Of a stretch of 64,000 nt of DNA, positions 17,930-25,411 are shown in pieces. Source of the DNA: Alteromonas_F sp964429915 (GTDB taxonomy: Bacteria > Pseudomonadota > Gammaproteobacteria > Enterobacterales > Alteromonadaceae); assembly GCA_964429915.1 (NCBI GenBank), contig CAYSDZ010000002.1, positions 1-64,000 of the forward strand, in the 5' to 3' direction. The stretch's first letter is position 1. Every line of letters starts with the position of its first letter. A program made the translations under genes and the position numbers. The notes below the pieces were generated by a model. That model was not told where the DNA came from. It saw only the letters and a program-made list of their open reading frames with translations, and did no database searches.

Positions 17930-18343
17930 TTATTTAATATAGCCTTGTTTTATCAATTCGTCGCGTACTACTTCTTCGTTATAGCTTTTTATCAATGTTT
18001 GCCCAACCAATATAACTGGGACAAAATTTATGTTTTCTTGCTTAAGCAAATGAAACATTTCTTTATCATATTCAATATCATAGTTTTTAAACGAAAGGTT
18101 AAGTTTATCCATATCGTTTTTAAATTGCTTGCATGCGTTGCATTTTCTAGATGTAAAGGCAACTATTGGGGTAAATTCACTGACTCCAAGATGTCTGTAA
18201 TCGCCCACCTCAACCAGATCAATATTGGAAATTCTGTTTTGTGAATAAAAGTGAGTAATGGCAAGAGAAAGAAATATTATGCTACTTGTAAACATAACGT
18301 TTTTTAACGTAGTAGTTAAAAAAGCTAATTTAATCGTTTTCAT
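17930..18343 (-). CDS. membrane-anchored thioredoxin/glutaredoxin-fold protein (CNAC)
   Basis: 137 residues. One N-terminal membrane helix (about 16-33) is followed by a periplasm-facing thioredoxin-like domain with the redox motif CNAC at 68-71 (FTSRKCNACKQF) and a likely cis-Pro loop NFVPVILVGQ. A thiol-disulfide oxidoreductase or reductant-relay role is inferred. It is the last gene of the minus-strand export operon, and its ATG overlaps the stop of the preceding CPPC protein by four bases. The linkage implies it serves that transporter or its cargo. The short domain resembles glutaredoxin more than DsbA. Confidence 0.6.
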   Translation of the reverse strand: MKTIKLAFLTTTLKNVMFTSSIIFLSLAITHFYSQNRISNIDLVEVGDYRHLGVSEFTPIVAFTSRKCNACKQFKNDMDKLNLSFKNYDIEYDKEMFHLLKQENINFVPVILVGQTLIKSYNEEVVRDELIKQGYIK

Positions 18344-18843
18344 TTGGGATTGCCATAACGAGCATCAAATTCTTCTGTAGAAAGCATTTCAAAATTTTGC
18401 TCTCCCTTAAACACGCTATTTAGTACATAATAACTAATGCTTAAGTCTGGCCTAGCCTCTATTGCAATAGCGTTTATTTTTTCTTGCGTTACACAAGGAG
18501 GGCAATACTTGTCTGCTTCTGAATCGTTTATAAAAACCATAGTGTAGCCATATTGGTCAAATGGTATGGTTTTGGGTAAGATTAAGAATAATTGCTTTTG
18601 TTTTGATTCTGATATGGGAACTGGTTCAGATAATTCAAATTTTTTAACGATATCGCGGACCACGCCTGCTGAATAAAAAATTAGCTGCCCCGTATTATCA
18701 AATATATATAATTGGGGACTCACCTTTGTTAACTCCTGAAATCCACCGTCACTCACGTCGAAAGTGATATCATGCCGTTCAGCACAAATAGTAAAGCTTG
18801 TTAATAAACTCATAAAAGATAAAACCAAAAATATCAACTTCAT
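18340..18843 (-). CDS. exported thioredoxin-like protein with CPPC motif
   Basis: 167 residues from the ATG at 18843 (GGAG nine bases upstream; ATGA overlap with the permease stop). A signal peptide covers about 1-20 (ICA/ER boundary). The predicted mature protein has a CPPC motif at 114-117 (YCPPCVTQEKI) within what looks like a truncated or atypical thioredoxin fold. I cannot assign it to a named family. It pairs with the downstream CNAC protein. Together they suggest a periplasmic thiol relay dedicated to the linked ABC exporter. Confidence 0.55.
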   Translation of the reverse strand: MKLIFLVLSFMSLLTSFTICAERHDITFDVSDGGFQELTKVSPQLYIFDNTGQLIFYSAGVVRDIVKKFELSEPVPISESKQKQLFLILPKTIPFDQYGYTMVFINDSEADKYCPPCVTQEKINAIAIEARPDLSISYYVLNSVFKGEQNFEMLSTEEFDARYGNPK

Positions 18844-21188
18844 GATAAATAACTCCATGCTCTACGTTTTACATTGGACATGCCAAGGAATAAGACGAAA
18901 AACGTTAATGTTAAAAAAATGATAATAAAAAGAATCAATCCAATTGAATACTTACTTGGCAATAAGCCCTCTCCCAGAGAATATATTGAATTGGAAGCAC
19001 CTACTAAAACAAACAAAACTAAAGTTGTTAGCAAGCTAACCATGCCAAATTCTCGTGTAACTAAGCCAATCGTTGTTGCACCCAGAGCAAGTTTTACGGC
19101 TATCTCACGTGCCGACTTACGTAACAATAACCTTGTGCTAGAAATTATGAATAATAGGGTAGTAAGTATTGTAATGGTCGTTATCAGGATGGACGTGATA
19201 AGTAACGCTTTTTTAGGCTTCTCCTGTTTATTTACCAGTTCTGAAAGCGAATGTACTGTTGGCGAAAATAGATTTATTTGATTGCGACTAATCACTAATT
19301 GAACAATATCACTTATTACTGTTTTATTATGATGACTTCTCAAATAAATAGATTCGTTCCCTGTTATGGTAGATGTAAGTTGGTAAATAGTTGGTTCCGG
19401 TAAGTCATCTGGGTCTTTAAGATAAATATCTGATACAACGCCGACAATCTCATAAACTATCGGCTGGCCTGAAGTCCCGACTTGCTTGAGTTTAGCCTCC
19501 GACAGCTCTACATTTTCAAAGAACTGCTTCCATAACGATTCATTAACAACAATTTGTTTGTAGTTTTCCCAATTAAGCGTTTTCCCTTTAATTAAAGTAA
19601 TGCCGGCAACTGAAAAGTAATTTGGCGATACTCTATTAGTTAGAACTTGAGGATTGTTTCTCCCTCCAATGGGCACCATTGCATTATTGTAAAACGCAGA
19701 GTAACTGGAACGATCTAACAACATAGGAACTGTTGTAAGAGCTGCGCTATCGATTATTGATTCACTGGATAATTCATTAACTAATATTTGGGGTAATTCA
19801 TTGACAAAAAATGTACCTCCAATTTTCGGAAAGCTAAATTCAACTACATAGCTGTTATCTACTATATAGCCTCTTTCAAACTGAGTGTATCTTATTTGTT
19901 TTACGGTTAGCTGTAATGAAATTAAAACACTAACACAACTTAAGCAACCCAGTAGGCTCAACAATAAATAGGTTTGAAGTTTTTGTCCTAAAGAAACCGT
20001 TGCGCCTCGTCCAAGTGAGGCTTTTGACATAGATGACTGAAAAAAAGTAAATATTAAAATACTAATTGCTAAAAAAAACATAAATAGCAAAAGTGTAAAT
20101 AATGAATACCCGTCAATTTGATTGGCACTTTCGTTAACAGTTGGAATAACCGTATCTACAAAAAAAACGGTAGCTGGTAAACATAACAAAATAAAGAAAG
20201 ACAGCGTTAGAATAATACAAAGTACTTCAGTTGATAACTTTATCCTAATATCGTTAGTCGATGCACCAATCATGGCAACTAAAGCAATCTCATTTTGCCT
20301 TCGTTCATTATCGGACGCTAAAAATGAAAGCAACGCTATTACACTAAATACCAGTAAAATAAAAAATACATATTTCAACACTTTTAGTCTTGAAAGTATT
20401 TTTTGTAAACGCTCAGTTGAAATGCCGTAGGCTTTGTCTAGTTTGAGAGACTCATCGTCAAATAAGAGCGCATCAGTCCTTAATGAAGACATTATGTTAT
20501 TAATGAAGAGTGTCTCGCTATCTTCGCTTTTAATAATATAGCTAATTGTACTGGGATCGATTTCTTCTTTCTTTCCTACACCCAAGCGTTCAATAAAACT
20601 ATATGGAAGCAATATATCTGTATGACGGTCACGAAAAAAACTAAGGAAATCAGGAGGCATGATTGCTGTAATAATCGCAGCTTGTTCATTTAGTAACATG
20701 CTCTGACCTATCACTTCTTTTCCATTAAAGTGTGATTGCCAATACGAAAAAGACAATGCCACATGTATCTGCTCGTTTTCATTTGCAAAATTGATGGTGT
20801 TTAGATCTCCGTAAAGCGCTTTAATACCGAGCTTTGAATATCCACCTGAAACAAAATCCGCTTTTATTAAATGCGGTTCTTGACCATTTACTCGCAAATT
20901 TTTAGCAACCGTATATACGATAGTTGAATCAGACTTTTGTTCTATAGATTCAGCTATATACGGAGCCAATGCAGAACTTCTCTGACTTTGTACATGTGTA
21001 ATTTGTAAAAAATTATCTAAGTTGGAAATAGCAGCAAACGTTGGATTGGTATAGCGATACTCTATAGAGCTTAGCTGCATGACTAACCCAAGTGGAATAG
21101 CGACCAATGCAATACTCAGCCAATATCCCGAACTCTTTCGTACTCGTTTAAACCAAAACCCACTGAAGTTAATAATATTGGTAAGCAT
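18840..21188 (-). CDS. ABC transporter permease, duplicated FtsX/MacB type
   Basis: 782 residues containing two MacB-like periplasmic regions and two FtsX-type membrane modules. There is one helix near 20-37, a cluster at about 270-400, another helix at 405-425, and a C-terminal cluster at about 650-775. This duplicated architecture resembles the ADOP-type permeases of MacB-like exporters. It should work with the ATPase and membrane fusion protein encoded upstream as a tripartite efflux or peptide-export pump. It contains no C39 peptidase domain. The gap from the ATPase gene is four bases and the stop overlaps the next gene. Confidence 0.85.
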   Translation of the reverse strand: MLTNIINFSGFWFKRVRKSSGYWLSIALVAIPLGLVMQLSSIEYRYTNPTFAAISNLDNFLQITHVQSQRSSALAPYIAESIEQKSDSTIVYTVAKNLRVNGQEPHLIKADFVSGGYSKLGIKALYGDLNTINFANENEQIHVALSFSYWQSHFNGKEVIGQSMLLNEQAAIITAIMPPDFLSFFRDRHTDILLPYSFIERLGVGKKEEIDPSTISYIIKSEDSETLFINNIMSSLRTDALLFDDESLKLDKAYGISTERLQKILSRLKVLKYVFFILLVFSVIALLSFLASDNERRQNEIALVAMIGASTNDIRIKLSTEVLCIILTLSFFILLCLPATVFFVDTVIPTVNESANQIDGYSLFTLLLFMFFLAISILIFTFFQSSMSKASLGRGATVSLGQKLQTYLLLSLLGCLSCVSVLISLQLTVKQIRYTQFERGYIVDNSYVVEFSFPKIGGTFFVNELPQILVNELSSESIIDSAALTTVPMLLDRSSYSAFYNNAMVPIGGRNNPQVLTNRVSPNYFSVAGITLIKGKTLNWENYKQIVVNESLWKQFFENVELSEAKLKQVGTSGQPIVYEIVGVVSDIYLKDPDDLPEPTIYQLTSTITGNESIYLRSHHNKTVISDIVQLVISRNQINLFSPTVHSLSELVNKQEKPKKALLITSILITTITILTTLLFIISSTRLLLRKSAREIAVKLALGATTIGLVTREFGMVSLLTTLVLFVLVGASNSIYSLGEGLLPSKYSIGLILFIIIFLTLTFFVLFLGMSNVKRRAWSYLS

Positions 21189-21192
21189 GCTA

Positions 21193-21870
21193 TTAAACGG
21201 CTAGTTGACCGTCTTTTAAGGTAATAATTCTTTTAGCTCGATTGGCATAATTAGTGTCATGAGTAATTAAACAAATCGTTTTCCCTTGTGAGCTGAGATT
21301 GTCAAATATATCGAATATCATATCGGCTGTATTTGAATCTAGATTACCTGTTGGCTCATCAGCTAAGATTATAGATGGTTGATTCACTATAGCCCTAGCG
21401 ATGGCTACACGCTGCTGCTGTCCACCGGATAATTGATCCGGATATCGTTTTTTAAAATCGCTCATTTCAACTAGATCTAACGCTTTGTCTACCATTGAGT
21501 CATAATTATTTCGTTTTAATGACGTGTTAAATGTAAGTGGTAATGCAACATTATCAAACACATCGAGGTGGTTGAGGAGATTAAAATTTTGAAATACGAA
21601 ACCAATTTCCCTGTTCTTCAATAAGGAAATTGATTTATTTGTTAGAGAGGTTACGTCGGTACCCAAAATGTTAAATGAACCTATGCTCGGGACGTTAACA
21701 AGTCCCAAAATGGATAGCAGTGTGCTTTTCCCTGAACCAGAAGTTCCCAAAATGGCAAGATAATCATTATCTTCTAATGTGAAACTTATATTTCTGAGCA
21801 CTGGTGTTTCGCTTCCAAAATACGAAAACCCTATACTATCTAATTCCATTAAAGGGCGAGCGTTATTCAA
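21193..21870 (-). CDS. ABC transporter ATPase, LolD/MacB-like
   Basis: 225-residue nucleotide-binding protein. Walker A is GTSGSGKST (about 43-51), the signature is LSGGQQQR, Walker B is IILADEPTGNLD, and the H-loop is LITHD. The pattern is that of the MacB/LolD/FtsE family, which drives FtsX-type permeases mechanically from the cytoplasm. The start overlaps the end of the membrane fusion gene by four bases (ATGA). Confidence 0.93.
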   Translation of the reverse strand: MNNARPLMELDSIGFSYFGSETPVLRNISFTLEDNDYLAILGTSGSGKSTLLSILGLVNVPSIGSFNILGTDVTSLTNKSISLLKNREIGFVFQNFNLLNHLDVFDNVALPLTFNTSLKRNNYDSMVDKALDLVEMSDFKKRYPDQLSGGQQQRVAIARAIVNQPSIILADEPTGNLDSNTADMIFDIFDNLSSQGKTICLITHDTNYANRAKRIITLKDGQLAV

Positions 21871-23108
21871 AGTTTATATTCCTGTTTATCAGCTTCATTT
21901 GAAGGTAAGAGTACAACATACTCTCCAGAATTTAGATCAGCGGACAGCACCAAATATCCCTGTTCTTTAGCCGATAAAGTAATTTCTGTTTTAATAATTT
22001 TATCGCCAACCTTCTTGTAAACAGTCCAATGATCTATTTCTTCAAAACCGTCGGGTTTCTTTATTTTTGCTACTTTTTCCACTTCGTTGGGTATAATTGA
22101 AGCTTCGATTGTTTGGTCAATATTAAAGGAATGTGAGGCATTTAATAAATCAATCTTTATTGTAGACGCACCATTTCTTACAATGGGGTCTATGAAAGTC
22201 ACTTCACCTTCAAGACGTCCCGCTGGCCCCGTTAATGTGGCTTGGTCTCCAACCTCTATGCGATGCGATTCATATTGAGGAACTAAAACTTCGGCATATA
22301 CATTGTCTAAGTCCGATAAAATTGCCAACCTTTCTCCTCTTTGCACGACCTGTCCGAGATTAAGGTTGATGTCTTTAACCACGCCGTCTCTACTAGCTCT
22401 TACAGTCAGTAGCCCTGTTCTGTCTTGATAATAACGAACCTTTTCTTCAGCTGCATGCTTTTTAGCATCTAGCGCGATTACCTGTTCTTGATAGCTTTGT
22501 TCATATAGATTGCTTTGATCAACTAAATTTTTCTGTTCAAGCAAAGTCTGGTCTAGCTTTAATTTTTGTTGCTTAAATTTTATCCGTGAAACTACTCCCA
22601 GTGTTTTTAATTCTTCAAGCGCTTCCATTTCTAGTTTGTTCGACTCAACCATCATGTCTATATTTATTTTCTGTGATTTCAGCTTGAATTTTTGTTGGTT
22701 CAGTTCGGCAAGTTTAAATGCGGCCGCTGAGGCAATCTCTGTAGCGCTAAATTCTGCTTCTTTTAACTCTTGAAAAAGGTCAGGGTTATCTAAAACGATT
22801 AAGGGTTCTCCTACATTTACATCCTCTCCCCTTTCGACCAATATTTTCGCGACACGTCCGCTTTCAGGAGAAGATAGAATCTCAGACGAAAATGATTTGA
22901 TACTACCCACTCCTATTACGGGCCGAGAAGAACTAAAGCTTGTTACCTCGTGCATTGGTATACGGTTTGTTTTTAATCTGAATGTTGTTGAGAGTAGAAA
23001 AAATAAACTAAGAAGTACTCCAACACTCACAAGCATTCCAATAATAAACCCCCAACGGTATCGAGAAAAAAAGGAATTTGTTTGCTTAGTTAAAATATAT
23101 TGTTGCAC
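21867..23108 (-). CDS. HlyD/MacA-like membrane fusion protein
   Basis: 413 residues. A single N-terminal membrane helix lies at about 20-42, followed by a lipoyl-like hairpin (SPESGRVAKILVERGEDVNVGEPLIVLD). A long coiled coil covers about 115-215, then the second lipoyl half (GVVKDINLNLGQVVQRGERLAIL) and a beta-barrel region. This is the periplasmic adaptor of a tripartite exporter. No TolC gene is present, so a housekeeping TolC is presumably used. It lies 15 bases downstream of a broken small secreted-protein gene and is the first intact gene of the operon. Confidence 0.88.
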   Translation of the reverse strand: MQQYILTKQTNSFFSRYRWGFIIGMLVSVGVLLSLFFLLSTTFRLKTNRIPMHEVTSFSSSRPVIGVGSIKSFSSEILSSPESGRVAKILVERGEDVNVGEPLIVLDNPDLFQELKEAEFSATEIASAAAFKLAELNQQKFKLKSQKINIDMMVESNKLEMEALEELKTLGVVSRIKFKQQKLKLDQTLLEQKNLVDQSNLYEQSYQEQVIALDAKKHAAEEKVRYYQDRTGLLTVRASRDGVVKDINLNLGQVVQRGERLAILSDLDNVYAEVLVPQYESHRIEVGDQATLTGPAGRLEGEVTFIDPIVRNGASTIKIDLLNASHSFNIDQTIEASIIPNEVEKVAKIKKPDGFEEIDHWTVYKKVGDKIIKTEITLSAKEQGYLVLSADLNSGEYVVLLPSNEADKQEYKL

Positions 23109-23123
23109 TTGAAGGAATTCCTA

Positions 23124-23334
23124 TTAATGACTTATAAACAATACTTTAAACAGGTTGGAGTACGGCCCGCTTGGCGCAATGACATCTGTAAAGCAAATTG
23201 TGGTTACAACACACTTATCGTCATGCCAGGCTTTGTGAACGACACATTCAGCGTAGACGCAACTTGAAACTGACGCGATAATTAATGCTAGTAAATATTT
23301 TTTGTAAGATTTTGTAAGATTTTGTAACTTTCAT
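23124..23334 (-). pseudogene. small exported Cys-containing protein, out of frame by a 10-bp tandem duplication
   Basis: ATG at 23334 (minus strand) is preceded by a strong AAGGA ribosome site. In frame it encodes MKVTKSYK, then a short unrelated tail to a stop after 28 residues. The next frame reads on as KKYLLALIIASVSSCVYA, a clear signal or lipoprotein leader, followed by a 41-residue mature part with three cysteines (C27, C38, C44) ending ...SNLFKVLFISH at the stop at 23124. Removing one 10-base unit (see 23301-23327) joins the two into a continuous 66-residue protein. It is therefore either phase-variable (currently OFF) or freshly broken. It heads the export operon, 15 bases before the membrane fusion gene. 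Function unknown. Confidence 0.7.
23301..23327. repeat. 10-bp tandem repeat (2.7 copies) in a gene start
   Basis: TTTGTAAGAT occurs twice in perfect tandem (23301-23320), followed by a partial third copy TTTGTAA. It lies within codons 3-12 of the minus-strand small secreted-protein gene. The unit length is not a multiple of three, so gain or loss of one copy switches the frame. Confidence 0.9.
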
Positions 23335-23768
23335 ATTTTATCCTTTTTACGATATGACAAGTGAATCCTTCAAGTTCAAAAAAATAACGATGTGAAATTT
23401 TAAAGTCAAGGATTTTTCAACCCGTCAATGCAATAAAGGGCATTTCTCTTACGTTAAAAGAAGTAGAAAGAAAACCTGCCCTCCTATTTGGAAAGCAAAC
23501 ATTGCAGAGATACATGGAGCATTTTTTATTTATAGACCTGCACAACACGCTTCTAAATTTTATTTTTACTATCTTTTTCTAATAACTGTTTAAAGTAAGT
23601 TTGAAATGTCATTTTTGTCGTTTAAAGAGGGTAGCAGTGTTTCTAGCTGTCCTTACTTATAGTTTTTATTAAAACAAAACTTTCGGCCAGTTATCTAAAG
23701 TCTCGTTTACTCCTATGCTTCATATCAGTCGACATGACTAAAAAAGCTTAATTCACTATGGAGAAAAC
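23335..23768. other. 434-bp divergent intergenic region of the peptide/export locus
   Basis: AT-rich spacer between the minus-strand export operon and the plus-strand peptide genes. It must hold both promoters, but I see no convincing -35/-10 pair or operator palindrome. An open frame at 23388-23582 has no credible start. Nothing else recognisable. Confidence 0.5.
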
Positions 23769-23903
23769 ATGAGCTTGCAAACATTAACATCGTCTGAAGA
23801 AGAGATTATAACTGGAGGAAATTTAGGTCATATTGCAATCGCCATCGCAATTCTTGACGCCAGTTATGATTTTTACCAAGGCTTTAGAGATCATCGAAGA
23901 TAA
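23769..23903 (+). CDS. double-glycine leader peptide 1 (bacteriocin-like precursor)
   Basis: A 44-residue precursor, ATG at 23769 with GGAG five bases upstream. The leader MSLQTLTSSEEEIITGG (17 residues) has the classical double-glycine form: acidic, with hydrophobic residues at spaced positions and ending GG. The predicted 27-residue core begins NLGHIAIAIAIL, a short hydrophobic stretch, and ends with a charged, aromatic tail (FRDHRR). There are no cysteines. It lies 10 bases before a second GG peptide gene and divergent from an ABC export operon. A class II bacteriocin/microcin-like peptide or a secreted signal peptide is inferred. It has no close relative that I can name. Confidence 0.7.
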   Translation: MSLQTLTSSEEEIITGGNLGHIAIAIAILDASYDFYQGFRDHRR

Positions 23904-23913
23904 GGAAAGACAT

Positions 23914-24081
23914 ATGAAACCATTAAATGAAAGTATTGAATTAATTGTAGTTGAAAAGTATGAAGAAATTACCGGCGGTGGTTTTTTTTATGAGTTAGGA
24001 GCTTTTGTTGCTCAGCAATTCAACGTAAGTGATTCTATTTATGAAACTTACGGTAATACAAACATGAATCATCACTGGTAG
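23914..24081 (+). CDS. double-glycine leader peptide 2 (bacteriocin-like precursor)
   Basis: A 55-residue precursor, ATG at 23914 preceded by AAGGAAAG. A leader of about 22 residues ends EEITGG, matching the IITGG end of peptide 1, so both are probably cut by the same peptidase. The predicted 33-residue core starts GFFYELGAFVAQQF and ends NMNHHW. It is amphipathic, Asn/Tyr-rich and cysteine-free. The two genes are co-transcribed, as in two-peptide bacteriocins. Longer frames exist upstream of this ATG, but they overlap peptide 1 and lack a ribosome site. A rho-independent terminator follows directly. Confidence 0.7.
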   Translation: MKPLNESIELIVVEKYEEITGGGFFYELGAFVAQQFNVSDSIYETYGNTNMNHHW

Positions 24082-24088
24082 TTGATAC

Positions 24089-24114
24089 TGGGCTATTTTT
24101 AATAGCCCATTTTT
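24089..24114 (+). terminator. rho-independent terminator after the peptide genes
   Basis: TGGGCTA (24089-24095) pairs with TAGCCCA (24103-24109) around an A/T loop, followed by five T. It separates the two peptide genes from the immunity-like gene, which would be expressed by read-through or its own promoter. Confidence 0.8.
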
Positions 24115-24133
24115 AGTTGAAAGAAGTGAACAG

Positions 24134-24301
24134 ATGACGAAAAAACATTTGATATATAGCTACCATATAGCTACTGCTATATTTTTTATAAATGCTGCTT
24201 ATTCCATTTTTTTTGAGGAAGAAAAGCTCTATTTTTTTGCTAATTTACAGCTAGGGATTTCATTTCTAATTTACGCCGCGGTCGTGAAAAAAAATGATTA
24301 A
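24134..24301 (+). CDS. 55-residue two-helix membrane peptide, candidate immunity protein
   Basis: Reading from the ATG at 24134 gives 55 residues: a basic start (MTKKHLIY), a hydrophobic helix at about 8-27, an acidic turn EEEK, a second helix at about 33-50, and a basic tail VKKND. Small basic two-helix membrane peptides immediately downstream of bacteriocin-like genes are commonly immunity proteins. That role is inferred from position and shape, not similarity. The ribosome site (AAGAAG) is moderate. It sits beyond the peptide terminator and about 200 bases before rimK. Confidence 0.55.
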   Translation: MTKKHLIYSYHIATAIFFINAAYSIFFEEEKLYFFANLQLGISFLIYAAVVKKND

Positions 24302-24499
24302 AGCAATACCCTACATGGGGTCCGACGGTGTTTCTAGCACATGCCCGTGAAAGTTAGCACTCTCGGCATTACACACATTTATGCTTTAAACCGTTCATTA
24401 TTGTTTGGTTTGGAGCGTCTATATCTCCTATACTGATAACACATCATTTTAACCCCATCATTTTTGACGACCAGCGTGCTGTTCATTCAAGGAATAAAT

Positions 24500-25408
24500 A
24501 TGCGTATTGCCATCCTTTCTCGCAACCCTAAGCTGTATTCTACGCGTCGCATAGTGGAAGCGGGGCAGCAAAGGGGGCATGATATTGAAGTTATCGATAC
24601 CATGCACTGTTACATGGATATTACTAGCTCTAAACCCTCGGTAAGATATTACGGGAAAGCGCTACCTAAGTTCGATGCAGTGATACCTAGAATTGGCGCA
24701 TCGGTAACATTTTATGGTACGTCGGTCGTCCGTCAATTTGAAATGATGGGAACTTACTCCATAAACGAATCAGTGGCGATAAGTCGTTCAAGAGATAAGC
24801 TTCGTTCTTTACAGTTACTTTCTAGAAAAGGCATTGGTATGCCAAGAACCGGGTTTGCTAATCGGCCCGACAACATTGCTGACCTCATTAAAAACGTAGG
24901 CGGTGCCCCCGTCGTTGTAAAGCTGTTGGAGGGCACACAAGGTATCGGTGTTGTCTTAGCGGAAACAGAGAAAACGGCTGAAGCAATCATCGAAGCGTTC
25001 ATGGGAATAGGGGCAAATATTTTAGTTCAAGAGTTTATCAAAGAAGCGGGTGGGGCGGACATTCGTTGTTTGGTGGTAGGGGGTAAAGTAATTGCTGCGA
25101 TGAAACGGCAAGCGGCTTCTGGCGAGTTTCGGTCTAACCTGCATCGGGGAGGAACAGCAAGTATTGTCCGATTATCACCACAGGAAAGAAAAACGGCAGT
25201 CGATGCAGCGAAAACCATGGGACTTAATATGGCTGGGGTTGATATTTTGCGTTCTAATAATGGGCCTGTAGTCATGGAAGTTAACAGTTCGCCAGGCTTA
25301 GAGGGTATCGAAACCGCCACACAAAAAGATGTGGCTGGAATGATTATTCAGCATATCGAGAACCAAGCGTACGGTAAAAATAGTACGCGAACAAGTGGAA
25401 AAGGTTAA
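24500..25408 (+). CDS. rimK: RimK, ribosomal protein S6 glutamate ligase family
   Basis: 302-residue ATP-grasp ligase. E. coli RimK adds glutamates to the C-terminus of ribosomal protein S6. The start MRIAILSRNPKLYSTRRIVEA, the SRDKLRSLQLLSRKGIGMP region, the ATP-grasp loop KLLEGTQGIGVVLAE and the metal site VVMEVNSSPGLEGIE are all characteristic. ATG 24500 has AAGGAA 7-8 bases before it, and the length equals E. coli RimK (300). Upstream in-frame starts lack a ribosome site. It is followed three bases later by an AstE/AspA-type hydrolase gene and then a retropepsin-like gene, probably one operon. Confidence 0.93.
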   Translation: MRIAILSRNPKLYSTRRIVEAGQQRGHDIEVIDTMHCYMDITSSKPSVRYYGKALPKFDAVIPRIGASVTFYGTSVVRQFEMMGTYSINESVAISRSRDKLRSLQLLSRKGIGMPRTGFANRPDNIADLIKNVGGAPVVVKLLEGTQGIGVVLAETEKTAEAIIEAFMGIGANILVQEFIKEAGGADIRCLVVGGKVIAAMKRQAASGEFRSNLHRGGTASIVRLSPQERKTAVDAAKTMGLNMAGVDILRSNNGPVVMEVNSSPGLEGIETATQKDVAGMIIQHIENQAYGKNSTRTSGKG

Positions 25409-25411
25409 GGC

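Noticed and set aside
17834..18244. Plus-strand open frame of 136 codons
   Set aside because: It is antisense to the CNAC thioredoxin-like gene, which has a clear motif, membrane helix and operon overlap.
23388..23582. Open frame of 64 codons between the export operon and the peptide genes, with coding-like composition
   Set aside because: No ATG or GTG near its 5' end and no ribosome site. The only in-frame ATG leaves 22 residues. It may be a remnant, but that cannot be supported.
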